Shown: one piece after another, positions 10,783-20,643 of the stretch
How positions within the stretch are numbered: the stretch's first letter is position 1
Layout of the letters: the number at the start of each line of letters is the position of its first letter
Assembly (NCBI GenBank): GCA_029262875.1
Contig: JAJCYO010000119.1
Location: forward strand, 1-64,000
Origin: Flavobacteriales bacterium
GTDB lineage: Bacteria; Bacteroidota; Bacteroidia; Flavobacteriales_E; Vicingaceae
DNA: 64,000 nt
Direction: 5' to 3'
The notes under the pieces: model-generated
The model's input: only the letters and a program-made list of their open reading frames with translations
What the model was told of the DNA's origin: nothing
The model's database searches: none
Made by a program: the position numbers and the translations under genes

Positions 10783-11619
10783 TTATCCTAACATTCTTCG
10801 TTTAAAGTCTGTCACCGTCAAGCCATTCTCTGTTTCATTTAGATACTGACTAACCGTCTTTTTGTTGTCTCTTACCGAAGCTTGATTTAACAATGTATTT
10901 TCTTTCAAATACTTCTTTACTTTACCTTCAGCTATTTTATCAATAATGTTTTCAGGTTTACCTTCTTGTAAAGCAATTTCTCTACCCAAGGCCATTTCCT
11001 TTTCGATAACCTCTTGAGAAACACCAGACTCATCTACAGCGATAGGGTCCATTGCAGCAATTTGCATTGCCACTTGTTTTCCTGCTTCACCAACAGCTTC
11101 ACCAGCTTTGTTAAATGCAACAATAGAAGCTAATCTATTTCCCGGATGATTATAAGCAATAGCTTGTTCAGCTTCAACAAATTCGTAACCAGATACTTGT
11201 ATTTTTTCTCCGATAACACCAGTTTGTTCAATTACTTTTTCTCCAATGGTTAAGCTTTCTCCATTAAAAGGTAAATCTTTTAATGCATCTAAAGAAGCTG
11301 GACTATTAGCAATAGCAGCATCTAAAATAGTAGTTGCGAATGTAGTGAAATCAGCATTTTGAGCTACAAAATCAGTCTCACAGTTCACTTCAACTAAAAC
11401 AGCTTTTTTACCATCTGTTGTTGCTTTTGCGATAATTAAACCTTCATTAGCATCTCTGTCACCTCTCTTAGCGGCAACCTTTTGCCCTTTCTTTCTTAGT
11501 ATATCAATTGCTTTATCGAAATCTCCTTCTGCTTCAACTAAAGCATTTTTGCAGTCCATCATCCCTGCACCTGTTTGCTTACGTAAATTGTTAACGTCTG
11601 CTGCTGTAATTTTTGACAT
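10783..11619 (-). CDS. tsf: Elongation factor Ts
   Basis: [38 protein letters not shown]. Confidence 0.97.
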   Translation of the reverse strand: MSKITAADVNNLRKQTGAGMMDCKNALVEAEGDFDKAIDILRKKGQKVAAKRGDRDANEGLIIAKATTDGKKAVLVEVNCETDFVAQNADFTTFATTILDAAIANSPASLDALKDLPFNGESLTIGEKVIEQTGVIGEKIQVSGYEFVEAEQAIAYNHPGNRLASIVAFNKAGEAVGEAGKQVAMQIAAMDPIAVDESGVSQEVIEKEMALGREIALQEGKPENIIDKIAEGKVKKYLKENTLLNQASVRDNKKTVSQYLNETENGLTVTDFKRRMLG

Positions 11620-11642
11620 TTTAAATAGGTGTTAAAATTGAT

Positions 11643-12506
11643 TTATTTTGATTCAGCTTCAGCCTCTTCTTTTGTTTCTTTCTTAGCTTTTGTTTCCTCT
11701 TTAGCTTTTGTTTCTTTCTTCTCCTCTTTCTTAACTTCTTCTTTCTTCTCTTCTTTTTTAGCTTCAGGTTTATCAGTTTTTTGAGCTGCTGCGTCAGCTT
11801 TTGCTTTGTCTTTTCCTTCTTTTCTTTCAGCTAATCCTTTCGCCACTTCAGCGGTAACTATTTCCATTATTTTATCAATAGATTTGGTAGCATCATCATT
11901 TGCAGGAATAGCAAAATCAACTAATGTTGGATTAGAGTTAGTATCTACAATAGCAAAAGTAGGAATTCCTAATTTTTTTGCTTCAGCGATAGCAATATGT
12001 TCTTTCATAATATCCACTACAAAAATTGCAGCAGGTAATCTAGTAAGATCGGCAATACTACCTAAGTTCTTTTCTAATTTTTGTCTTTGACGAGCGATTT
12101 GTAACCTTTCTCTTTTAGAAAGAACAGCCATTGTTCCATCTTCTCCCATCTTGTCAATAGCAGCCATTTTTCTAACTGCTTTTCTGATGGTAACAAAGTT
12201 CGTTAACATTCCACCAGGCCATCTCTCTGTAACGAAAGGCATGTTAATGTTCTTTGCTCTTTCGGCAACAACATCTTTTGCTTGTTTCTTGGTAGCAACA
12301 AACATTATTTTTTTTCCTGATTTAGCTATTTGAGATAGCGCAGCTGATGCTTCTTCTAATTTTGCTGCTGTTTTGTGTAAATCGATAATGTGAATACCGT
12401 TACGCTCCATAAATATGTAAGGAGCCATTTTTGGGTTCCATTTTCTTCTTAGGTGACCAAAGTGCACACCTGCATCGAGTAATTCTTTAAAATCTACTTT
12501 TGACAT
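11643..12506 (-). CDS. rpsB: 30S ribosomal protein S2 with long Lys/Glu-rich C-terminal tail
   Basis: LLDAGVHFGHLRRKWNPKMAPYIF; upstream of tsf; about 60-aa KEEKKE tail. Confidence 0.97.
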   Translation of the reverse strand: MSKVDFKELLDAGVHFGHLRRKWNPKMAPYIFMERNGIHIIDLHKTAAKLEEASAALSQIAKSGKKIMFVATKKQAKDVVAERAKNINMPFVTERWPGGMLTNFVTIRKAVRKMAAIDKMGEDGTMAVLSKRERLQIARQRQKLEKNLGSIADLTRLPAAIFVVDIMKEHIAIAEAKKLGIPTFAIVDTNSNPTLVDFAIPANDDATKSIDKIMEIVTAEVAKGLAERKEGKDKAKADAAAQKTDKPEAKKEEKKEEVKKEEKKETKAKEETKAKKETKEEAEAESK

Positions 12507-12595
12507 TTTTTAATTGTTTACATTCCTTAATAACTTCAATCTTTAAGTAGAGCAATAGCTGTCTTAAAAATTTAGATACTAAACAATAATTTATA

Positions 12596-12982
12596 TTAAC
12601 GTTTACTAAATTGAAATTTCTTACGAGCTTTTGGCTGACCAGGTTTTTTACGTTCAACCATTCTAGGGTCTCTTGTTAACAAGCTATCTACTTTTAGTTT
12701 AGCTCTATTATCCTCGTCAATTTTTACTAAAGCTCTTGCAATTGCATGTCTTACTGCTTCTGCTTGTCCTGTTATTCCTCCACCAGCTACATTTACTTTT
12801 GCATCGTAAGTTTTAGCTGTTTCAGTAGCTTCAAAAGCTTGTTGTACTTTTCCTTGTAATACTGTTGTTGGAAAAAATACTTTATAGTCTTTTTTGTTAA
12901 TGGTAACATTTCCTTTCCCTTTAGATAGGTAAACTCTTGCTACTGCTTTTTTTCTTCTTCCTGTTGCGTTAACTACTTCCAT
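12596..12982 (-). CDS. rpsI: 30S ribosomal protein S9
   Basis: GRRKKAVARVYL...RDPRMVERKKPGQPKARKKFQFSKR. Confidence 0.98.
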   Translation of the reverse strand: MEVVNATGRRKKAVARVYLSKGKGNVTINKKDYKVFFPTTVLQGKVQQAFEATETAKTYDAKVNVAGGGITGQAEAVRHAIARALVKIDEDNRAKLKVDSLLTRDPRMVERKKPGQPKARKKFQFSKR

Positions 12983-12987
12983 ATTTA

Positions 12988-13443
12988 TTATTTAAGGTCG
13001 CTTACTTTTACTTCTTTAGGTTGTTGAGCTTCTTGGTTGTGTTCTGCCCCTTCATAAACATAAAGGTTTCTATACATAGCTCTTCCTAATTTACTTTTAG
13101 GTAACATTCCTTTTACAGCTTTCTCAACCATCTTATTTGGGTTTTTAGCCATAACTTCATTAGCAGTTGAAATTTTTTGACCGCCTGGGTAACCAGAAAA
13201 AGTAACATATTTCTTGTCTTCCCATTTATTACCAGTCAGTTTTATTTTGCCTGCATTGATGACAACTACATTATCTCCACAATCTACATGAGGAGTATAG
13301 TTTGTTTTATGCTTTCCTCTTATTAGGTTAGCAACTTTTGATGCCAATCTTCCTAATGTTTCGTTTTGAGCATCAACAAGAACCCAGTTTTTATCAACTG
13401 TAGCTGCATTTGCTGAAACCGTTTTATAGCTTAATGTATCCAC
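12988..13443 (-). CDS. rplM: 50S ribosomal protein L13 (GTG start)
   Basis: VDAQNETLGRLASKVANLIRGKHK; adjacent to rpsI. Confidence 0.97.
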   Translation of the reverse strand: MDTLSYKTVSANAATVDKNWVLVDAQNETLGRLASKVANLIRGKHKTNYTPHVDCGDNVVVINAGKIKLTGNKWEDKKYVTFSGYPGGQKISTANEVMAKNPNKMVEKAVKGMLPKSKLGRAMYRNLYVYEGAEHNQEAQQPKEVKVSDLK

Positions 13444-13487
13444 TATATCTCTTTTTTAATTTTATAATAATCCCTAAAATGGGGCTG

Positions 13488-13517
13488 CGAATTTACGACT
13501 TTTTTTTAATACACCAA
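13488..13517 (-). promoter_or_regulatory. Candidate promoter of the rplM-rpsI-rpsB-tsf operon
   Basis: Minus strand TTG...TAAATTCG with about 19-nt spacing, about 45 nt upstream of the rplM start. Confidence 0.45.
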
Positions 13518-13578
13518 CTATTATCAATAATAATATTATAGGTTTTAGCGATAAATTATGTGTTGATGTGATTTAAAT

Positions 13579-13606
13579 AAAAAAACCTCGAAAATATTTT
13601 CGAGGC
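13579..13606 (-). terminator. Rho-independent terminator
   Basis: Minus strand CCTCGAAAATATTTTCGAGG followed by TTTTTTT. Confidence 0.8.
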
Positions 13607-13630
13607 TTTCCACTTTATATTTTGATTGTC

Positions 13631-13834
13631 TTATTTAAGAGTACCTTCTTTTGCTGCTTTCGCATTATAGTCTTTTTGAAGTTTCATCCACCATCCAAGT
13701 AGCGCAAACGCTAAGGCAATTAGTCCCCAATTTGGTAAATTACCTAATGGTTCTAATAAATTTTCAAATATCCAATAGAATACATCTCCAATACCATAAA
13801 AAAATTCCGTCATAACATTAATTTTGTAGAACAA
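13631..13834 (-). CDS. Small conserved membrane protein (hypothetical)
   Basis: 67-aa ORF with one TM helix, own terminator downstream. Confidence 0.65.
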   Translation of the reverse strand: MFYKINVMTEFFYGIGDVFYWIFENLLEPLGNLPNWGLIALAFALLGWWMKLQKDYNAKAAKEGTLK

Positions 13835-13885
13835 AAGTAAAATTTATCTTTAATAATCAAAAATATAATTGATTAATATTACAAA

Positions 13886-14830
13886 ATGCTAATAGGCGTA
13901 TTTAAATCGAATCAAAAAACAGTTAATGCATTAACAGTGTTGTTAACTGCTATTTTATGGTTGCCTGCTTTTTTTTTAGATTTAGGTACAGATTCCCCCA
14001 ATTTAGTATCTACCAATATTAGGTGGATAGACCTTTCAATTTCAATTGTTTTAATTATCGCTCAAGCGATTTATTTAAACTACATTGTTAGTGAATATAA
14101 GTTGATTAAAGAGAATGCACACTTAACGAGTTTAATGTTTGTGTTGTATAGTAGTTGTTGTTTATTCTTGCTAAACCTCAATCAGGTTATCATCGCCAAC
14201 GCATTTACTTTGGTCGCATTTCATCAATTGATAAGAATGTATAATTTGAAAAATAATTATGCTACACTGTTTAATGCATCGTTCGTAATTGCGATAGCGT
14301 CATTAATCTATTTCCCAAGCATTGTCTATTTCGTTTTGTTATGGGTAGCCTTAGTGTATACCACTACGCCCAAATGGAGAGATTTTATAATTTCACTATT
14401 AGGGTTAAGTGTCCCTTTCGTTTATTTTATAACGTACAAAATCATTATTGGCAGCTTTTCTGATATAGACGTTGGTGAGTATATGATTGTGCTGTTTGAT
14501 ATTAAGTGGAATGAATTCACGTTATTTAATCAACTGTTTTTGGTAATATTTTCAGCAGTTTTTCTGTTGGCTCTGATGAATCTATTTGTTACAATAAATA
14601 AGAGTGTAGTAAGAACTAAGAAGATGCTAATTATTGTTCTTTTGATGTTTATTCTTGGTTTAGGAACCTTGATCTTGAATAGTTTCGATTACTTCGCTAC
14701 ATTTTTAATGGCGTCCATCCCTTTGTCGATAATTGCGGCTAACTTTTTCTACAATATCAAAAAGCCATGGTTCGCTGAATTGCTTTTTTTAAGTTTACTG
14801 TTAGGTGCTGCTTTAAGTTACTTTTCATAA
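13886..14830 (+). CDS. Polytopic integral membrane protein (hypothetical)
   Basis: 314 aa, about 8 hydrophobic segments. Confidence 0.7.
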   Translation: MLIGVFKSNQKTVNALTVLLTAILWLPAFFLDLGTDSPNLVSTNIRWIDLSISIVLIIAQAIYLNYIVSEYKLIKENAHLTSLMFVLYSSCCLFLLNLNQVIIANAFTLVAFHQLIRMYNLKNNYATLFNASFVIAIASLIYFPSIVYFVLLWVALVYTTTPKWRDFIISLLGLSVPFVYFITYKIIIGSFSDIDVGEYMIVLFDIKWNEFTLFNQLFLVIFSAVFLLALMNLFVTINKSVVRTKKMLIIVLLMFILGLGTLILNSFDYFATFLMASIPLSIIAANFFYNIKKPWFAELLFLSLLLGAALSYFS

Positions 14831-15426
14831 AAGTGCATTTCTTTAAGATAAGTAAATACAGGTTCAGAAAGTAAATACCGCACATCTTTCTTTTCCTTGA
14901 TGGCTTTTCGAATAAAACTGGCAGAGACTTTCATTACTGGAGCATCACACATTTTGATGTTAGGATGACCGTCAAAATTGTGAGGGCTATTAGTATCTTG
15001 TTGCTCTATTCTTTCTTGTTCAGTCAGTGCTCTGGGATAAACATAGATAAAGTGATTTTCTAATAACTGTTCGAAGTTTTTCCATTTATGTAACGTACGA
15101 AGATTGTCCTCCCCCATAATTAATGAAAAAGAATGTTCTGGATATTTTTCTTGGATATAGGTTAACGTGTCAATAGTATATGAAGGTTTTGGCAGATCAA
15201 ATTCAATGTTTGATGCTTTTAATTTATTATTGCCTTCAACTGCAACTCGGACTAAGGCCAATCGATGATAATCAGCTAATAAGGAAGCTTTACTTTTTAA
15301 GGGGTTTTGAGGTGAAACAATTAACCAAACTTGATCTAATTCGGTATAATCAACCATGTGGTTGGCAATAATTAAATGGCCAACATGAATGGGGTTATAA
15401 GTTCCAAAATATAGACCAATATTCAT
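14818..15426 (-). CDS. nadD: Nicotinate-nucleotide adenylyltransferase
   Basis: GLYFGTYNPIHVGHLIIA; SFIRKAIKEKKDVRYLL. Confidence 0.95.
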   Translation of the reverse strand: MNIGLYFGTYNPIHVGHLIIANHMVDYTELDQVWLIVSPQNPLKSKASLLADYHRLALVRVAVEGNNKLKASNIEFDLPKPSYTIDTLTYIQEKYPEHSFSLIMGEDNLRTLHKWKNFEQLLENHFIYVYPRALTEQERIEQQDTNSPHNFDGHPNIKMCDAPVMKVSASFIRKAIKEKKDVRYLLSEPVFTYLKEMHFYEK

Positions 15427-15429
15427 GGG

Positions 15430-15996
15430 TTACTGTTTTAAAAACGATTTTACAAGAGATAACGTCTCCTGTTGAGCGTCTTCTAAATTTTCATTAACGA
15501 TAATGTAATCAAACCATTTTGAGTACTCCAATTCTTTTTCAGCTTTAGCCAATCTTTTTTGAATTTTCTCTTCATTTTCTGTCCCTCTACTTCTTAATCT
15601 TTCTTCAAGTGCTTCTATCGATGGTGGTTTGATAAAAATTGCTAATGCTTTTTCTCCAAAATGTTTCGTTAAACTTAATCCTCCCTCAACATCAACATCA
15701 AAAATTACATTTCTCCCGTTATTCCAAATGCGATTTATTTCGGTTTTTAATGTTCCGTAAAAGTTATCTTTATAAACTTCTTCCCATTCTACAAACTCAT
15801 CATTTTCTATTCTGTTTTTAAAACTTTCTGTAGTTAAAAAATGATAATCAATTCCGTTAATTTCCCCTTCTCTTGCTTCTCTGTTACAAGCAGAAATAGA
15901 AAATTCTAAACCCAAGTCTTGTTGCAATAAGTATTTAGTAATTGATGTTTTCCCTGCTCCCGATGGTGCACATAAAATAATACACTTTCCTTCCAT
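15430..15996 (-). CDS. gmk: Guanylate kinase
   Basis: LCAPSGAGKTSI P-loop; FDVDVEGGLSL; IFIKPPSIEALEERLRSRGTE. Confidence 0.95.
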   Translation of the reverse strand: MEGKCIILCAPSGAGKTSITKYLLQQDLGLEFSISACNREAREGEINGIDYHFLTTESFKNRIENDEFVEWEEVYKDNFYGTLKTEINRIWNNGRNVIFDVDVEGGLSLTKHFGEKALAIFIKPPSIEALEERLRSRGTENEEKIQKRLAKAEKELEYSKWFDYIIVNENLEDAQQETLSLVKSFLKQ

Positions 15997-16002
15997 TGTC
16001 CC

Positions 16003-16878
16003 TTATAATATATTTAAAATTTGTTCTTTTATTTTTTCCAATTCATCTTTCATTTGAACAACTATTTTTTGCAGTTCAGAATGATTTGCTTTAGAGCCTA
16101 AGGTGTTAATTTCTCTGCCCATTTCTTGGGAAATAAAACCTAACTTTTTTCCTTCAGAAATGGTAGAATTCATCGTATCTATAAAGTAGCTACAATGCTG
16201 GGACAATCGTGTTTTTTCTTCGGTTATATCGTATTTTTCAATGTAGTATATAAGTTCTTGTTCAAAGCGATCTTTATTAATACTTTTCTCGTCAACAACT
16301 TCTTTCAAGTTCGCTAAAATCTTTGTTTTAACGGTCTCTATTCTCTCTTGTTCATATTGCTCAACAGATACAAGTAATTCAGTAATATTGTTTACTCTTA
16401 AAGTGATTTCCTTTTCTAAGGAACTGCCTTCTGTACATCTGAATTCATCTATTTTAGAAATAGCTTCTTCAATTATTTCAAATACACCGTTCCATTCTTT
16501 CTCATCTAACTCGCTTCTTTCCGCTTTAAGTAAATCAGGTAGTTTAGAAACAACGGCTATTAAATCCGAGTTGTGTGCTGGATTAACTTCATTGGCAGCC
16601 GCATTAAATTCGTTGTAATATTTTTTAAATAACTCAGTATTAAGGGTGAAATTTGAACTTCCACCCAACAGCTCAGCATACAGGTTAAATTCAATTTTTC
16701 CTCTTTGTAAATTTTTGTTAATTAGTGATCTTAGTGGGAGTTCCTTTTCTTTATAGAAAGAAGGTATTCTGACTGAGATGTCTGCTTGCTTACTGTTTAA
16801 GGATTTAATCTCAACGGTAATTTTTTTATTATTTATTTCTCCAGTCGATTTTCCAAAACCGGTCATTGACTTAATCAT
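16003..16878 (-). CDS. YicC family endoribonuclease-type protein
   Basis: MIKSMTGFGKSTGE; LGSKANHSELQKIVVQMKDELEKIKEQ. Confidence 0.93.
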   Translation of the reverse strand: MIKSMTGFGKSTGEINNKKITVEIKSLNSKQADISVRIPSFYKEKELPLRSLINKNLQRGKIEFNLYAELLGGSSNFTLNTELFKKYYNEFNAAANEVNPAHNSDLIAVVSKLPDLLKAERSELDEKEWNGVFEIIEEAISKIDEFRCTEGSSLEKEITLRVNNITELLVSVEQYEQERIETVKTKILANLKEVVDEKSINKDRFEQELIYYIEKYDITEEKTRLSQHCSYFIDTMNSTISEGKKLGFISQEMGREINTLGSKANHSELQKIVVQMKDELEKIKEQILNIL

Positions 16879-16910
16879 ACCATGTAAATTTGACTACAAA
16901 TGTAATAATA

Positions 16911-17801
16911 CTACTGATTTTTCTGAGATTTTGTTTTACTTACCAAGTAAACACCACTAAAGATTAAGACGGCAGCAGCAATTTTTATCCAATCGAGGGT
17001 ATCTTTTCCAGCCCAAATTGCAACTAATGCAGCCAATAATGGTTGTAAATAAATGTAGGTTGAAACAACTGACGGATTCAATTTTTTTAATCCATAAATG
17101 TTTAACAGGTATGCGAAAAAAGTTGTTGCGATGATTACAAACCCAACTTCTAACCAAATTTTAAGAGAAAAAGAAGCCCATTCAATTTCTGTAAATTGTT
17201 CTATGCCGAAAGGAAAAACAAAAATAAATCCAAAAGTAAAAACCCATTTAATGACTGTTATTGGTTTATATTTTCGCATTAAGGGGACAGCAATTACTAG
17301 GTAAATACCATAGGAAACAGCATTTAGAAAAATAAATAAATCTCCCCTAATGGTGTCGGAGCCAAAAGAAAAATCTTTTTTAAAGAGTAAAAGCAATAAG
17401 GCTCCAACAATCCCCAAACCAATTCCTCCTAATTTGGTTAATGTAATGCGGTTTTTTAAAATTATTGCAGAAGCAATAAGCACTAATATTGGATTTGATG
17501 TCATAATGATTCCTGCGTTAATAGGAGTCGTATGATCTAACCCGTATAAAAACATTAATTGATTGGCAAAGACACCAAACACTCCGCACGTAGCTAATAA
17601 TAAAAAGTCCTTTTTTTCTACTTTTTCATAGTTAAATAAATGGACAATCCAAAAGAGAGCTAAAGCTCCTATTACCCTGCAAAATACCAATCCAAAAGAT
17701 TGAATATAAACAGGCATGATATCTTTAGCAACGGTATAATTAATACCATAGATAAGGTTGGCACCTAAAAGAGCCATATGTGCTTTTAGGTTAGAACTCA
17801 T
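16911..17801 (-). CDS. DMT/EamA family transporter
   Basis: Ten-TM EamA duplication; SNPILVLIAS, YIYLQPLLAALVA. Confidence 0.9.
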   Translation of the reverse strand: MSSNLKAHMALLGANLIYGINYTVAKDIMPVYIQSFGLVFCRVIGALALFWIVHLFNYEKVEKKDFLLLATCGVFGVFANQLMFLYGLDHTTPINAGIIMTSNPILVLIASAIILKNRITLTKLGGIGLGIVGALLLLLFKKDFSFGSDTIRGDLFIFLNAVSYGIYLVIAVPLMRKYKPITVIKWVFTFGFIFVFPFGIEQFTEIEWASFSLKIWLEVGFVIIATTFFAYLLNIYGLKKLNPSVVSTYIYLQPLLAALVAIWAGKDTLDWIKIAAAVLIFSGVYLVSKTKSQKNQ

Positions 17802-18145
17802 AGTGCTGCAGCAACGGACTCAATCACTTTTTTGGAGTTTCCAATAAAAATTTTATCCCCAACAATAATAACAGGACGTTTTAGAAAAGTATATTCCTCT
17901 AAAATTAGCTTTTTGTAATCCTTCTCACTCAACGATTGATCTTTTAACCCTAAGGATTTAAACTTCATTGCTCTTCTACTAAAAAGGCTTTCATAGGAGC
18001 CAGCCATTTTTTCCATTTGCTCAATTTGAGTTGAAGTTATTTGATTAGATTTGATGTCTTGAAATTCGAATGATTCATCAAGTTGTAACTCTTTGATAAT
18101 TCGATTACAAGTAGAACAAGAGGATAGGAAGTATATTTTCTTCAT
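17798..18145 (-). CDS. ArsC/Spx-family thioredoxin-fold protein
   Basis: SSCSTCNRIIKEL; LKRPVIIVGDKIFIGN. Confidence 0.85.
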   Translation of the reverse strand: MKKIYFLSSCSTCNRIIKELQLDESFEFQDIKSNQITSTQIEQMEKMAGSYESLFSRRAMKFKSLGLKDQSLSEKDYKKLILEEYTFLKRPVIIVGDKIFIGNSKKVIESVAAAL

Positions 18146-18163
18146 AAAATAAGCACGGATTAA

Positions 18164-19204
18164 ATGACTACAAGCAACAAAGTAAAGGAATTATTTACTG
18201 CTAAAAGGATAGCGATACCTTTAATTATTGGATTAGGTGTTGCTTCTTATATGTTGTGGACAAGTACGAACTGGGAAGAGTTTGATAAAGTTGAATGGGG
18301 CATTAAGTCTTTTATGTGGATGTTCGTAGGTTTCTTAATGATGGTCATTAGAGACCTTGCATACATGTATCGGATTAGGGTACTTACCGATAATCAAATT
18401 AGCTGGAGAAATAGTTTTGATGTTATTATGTTATGGGAGTTTTCTTCGGCAGTTACCCCAGGAATTGTTGGTGGAACTGGTGTAGCTTTATACATCCTAA
18501 ATAAGGAAGGGTTAAGTGCTGGAAAAAGTACCGCTATGGTAATGTTAACTGCCTTGTTTGATCAACTCTTTTATATTGTAACAGTTCCAATCGTTATTTT
18601 AATAATAGGAACAGAATATCTGTTTCCAATTGAATTACAAAAGGAGATCTTTGGAATTGTTTTTTCTGTAAAGGGAATTTTTGTGATCGGCTATTGTGTT
18701 ACCTTGTTGTTTAGCTTAGTATTTATTTTTGGTATATTCATAAAGCCTCAAGGCTTAAAAAGAATATTACTATTTCTTTTTAAACTGAAATTCCTTAGAA
18801 AATGGGAGCCCAAAATGGCTCAAGTGGGGAACGATATTATTACCACATCTAAAGAATTTAGAAGCAAGTCTTTTTTATTTTGGGTCAAATCATCTTTAGC
18901 TACTTTTTTTGCCTGGACCGCCCGTTTTTGGTTGGTTAACTTTTTAATCTTAGCATTTGTTGATGTAGGAGATCATTTTATTATTTATGGTAGGCAATTG
19001 GTGATGTGGTTGGTGATGGTTATTTTTCCAACACCTGGAGGGACAGGAGTTGCAGAGTTCGCTTTTACTGGATTTTTGGCAGAATACATTCCTTTTGGTT
19101 TAGTTGGAGTATTAGCTGTTCTTTGGAGGTTGGCAAGTTACTATCCGTATCTCTTTATAGGTATTTTTATAATACCAAAATGGTTGAAAAAAGTTTATTC
19201 TTAA
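18164..19204 (+). CDS. Lysylphosphatidylglycerol synthase TM-region (UPF0104) family protein
   Basis: EFSSAVTPGIVGGTGVA; PTPGGTGVAEFAF. Confidence 0.88.
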   Translation: MTTSNKVKELFTAKRIAIPLIIGLGVASYMLWTSTNWEEFDKVEWGIKSFMWMFVGFLMMVIRDLAYMYRIRVLTDNQISWRNSFDVIMLWEFSSAVTPGIVGGTGVALYILNKEGLSAGKSTAMVMLTALFDQLFYIVTVPIVILIIGTEYLFPIELQKEIFGIVFSVKGIFVIGYCVTLLFSLVFIFGIFIKPQGLKRILLFLFKLKFLRKWEPKMAQVGNDIITTSKEFRSKSFLFWVKSSLATFFAWTARFWLVNFLILAFVDVGDHFIIYGRQLVMWLVMVIFPTPGGTGVAEFAFTGFLAEYIPFGLVGVLAVLWRLASYYPYLFIGIFIIPKWLKKVYS

Positions 19205-19231
19205 TTGATTATCTTATCGTTAACCTTTTAC

Positions 19232-19239
19232 TACCTTTG
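19232..19239 (+). promoter_or_regulatory. Promoter -7 element TACCTTTG very close to start codon
   Basis: Exact TAnnTTTG match, ends 8 nt before the ATG at 19248; no well-spaced -33 box. Confidence 0.4.
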
Positions 19240-19247
19240 GTTCCCCT

Positions 19248-20225
19248 ATGAATAAATTAGATCAAATAAAGAAACCCATTGAGCAGGAAATTAAGGAATT
19301 TGAGCCCCGATTTCGTGCTTCTATGAAAAGTAGAGTTTCTTTATTGGATAAAATAATGCATTACATTATTAAGCGAAAAGGGAAACAAATGCGGCCGATG
19401 TTTGTTTTTTTATCGGCAAAGATGTTTGGAGAGACCACAGATTCTACTTACCGTGCAGCGGCTATGATTGAACTTTTACATACAGCAACCTTGGTTCATG
19501 ATGATGTTGTTGATGATGCCAATAAGCGTAGAGGGTTCTTTTCTATAAATGCCATATGGAAAAATAAAATAGCGGTTTTAGTTGGTGATTATTTATTGTC
19601 AAGAGGACTATTGTTAGCAGTAGAAAATGATGAATTTGAATTGCTTAGAATCATGTCAAATTCAGTAAGAGAGATGAGTGAGGGGGAATTGTTACAGATA
19701 GAAAAAGCAAGAAAACTAGACATTACAGAGAACATTTATTATGATATTATTCGACAAAAAACAGCAACATTAATTGCTTCCTGTTGTGCTTCTGGAGTAA
19801 ACTCTGTTGGAGTGGATAAAGCAACAGTTGAAAAGATGAGGTTATTCGGAGAGTACACAGGGATAGCGTTTCAAATAAAAGATGATTTGTTCGATTATGG
19901 AAGTGATGGTGATACAATAGGAAAACCTACAGGTATTGATATCAAAGAAAAGAAAATGACACTTCCATTAATTTATTCGCTAAACAATGCAACTTCATCT
20001 GAAAAAAGAAAGATGATTAGAATTGTTAAAAAGCATAACGAAAATAAAAAGAAAGTGAAAGAAGTCATCAATTTTGTAATTGAGACAGGAGGAATAGAAT
20101 ATGCTCAAAAAGCAATGAATAATTATAAGAATAAAGCCTTAGCAATTCTTGGTGAATTTGAACAGAATGAAGCAAATAAAGCGTTGGCAGAATTAGTAAT
20201 CTATACAACAGAAAGAACTAAATAA
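19248..20225 (+). CDS. Polyprenyl (octaprenyl-type) diphosphate synthase
   Basis: LVHDDVVDDANKRRG, FQIKDDLFDYGSDGDTIGKPTGID. Confidence 0.95.
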   Translation: MNKLDQIKKPIEQEIKEFEPRFRASMKSRVSLLDKIMHYIIKRKGKQMRPMFVFLSAKMFGETTDSTYRAAAMIELLHTATLVHDDVVDDANKRRGFFSINAIWKNKIAVLVGDYLLSRGLLLAVENDEFELLRIMSNSVREMSEGELLQIEKARKLDITENIYYDIIRQKTATLIASCCASGVNSVGVDKATVEKMRLFGEYTGIAFQIKDDLFDYGSDGDTIGKPTGIDIKEKKMTLPLIYSLNNATSSEKRKMIRIVKKHNENKKKVKEVINFVIETGGIEYAQKAMNNYKNKALAILGEFEQNEANKALAELVIYTTERTK

Positions 20226-20226
20226 T

Positions 20227-20643
20227 ATGAATAGAGTAATTTATACCTTAATGGTTATGTTTTTAATCGCCTGTGAAGCACCTGTGATTGAAAAAGTTGA
20301 AGAAACCTACCCAGATAATCAACCAAAAAAAGTAAGTTTTTTTCAGGAAATTGATGGTAAGGAGGTAAAGGTTGAAGAAAAATATTACCATCAGGATGGA
20401 ACACTTAAAATGAATGGAAAATTGTTAAATGGAAAAAGAGAAGGAGAATGGAAAGCCTTTTTTAATAATGAACAGTTGCAAAGTATAGGGGCATTTAAAA
20501 ACGGGAAAAGAACCGGAGAGGCCAAAGTTTATTTTCCTAACGGAAATTTACGTTATGAAGGACAGTATGAAGAAGATATGGAAGTAGGTCATTGGAAATT
20601 TTATAACCAACAAGGTAAACTTACGTCAGAGAAAGATTTTTAA
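20227..20643 (+). CDS. Lipoprotein with MORN/YwqK repeats
   Basis: Lipobox FLIACEAP; repeats NGKREGEWKAFF...NGKRTGEAKVYFPNGNLRYEGQY. Confidence 0.85.
   Translation: MNRVIYTLMVMFLIACEAPVIEKVEETYPDNQPKKVSFFQEIDGKEVKVEEKYYHQDGTLKMNGKLLNGKREGEWKAFFNNEQLQSIGAFKNGKRTGEAKVYFPNGNLRYEGQYEEDMEVGHWKFYNQQGKLTSEKDF

Noticed and set aside
18164-19251. Possible defence or mobile island
   Set aside because: Genes are ordinary UPF0104 membrane protein and isoprenoid synthase; no integrase, tRNA boundary or direct repeats seen.
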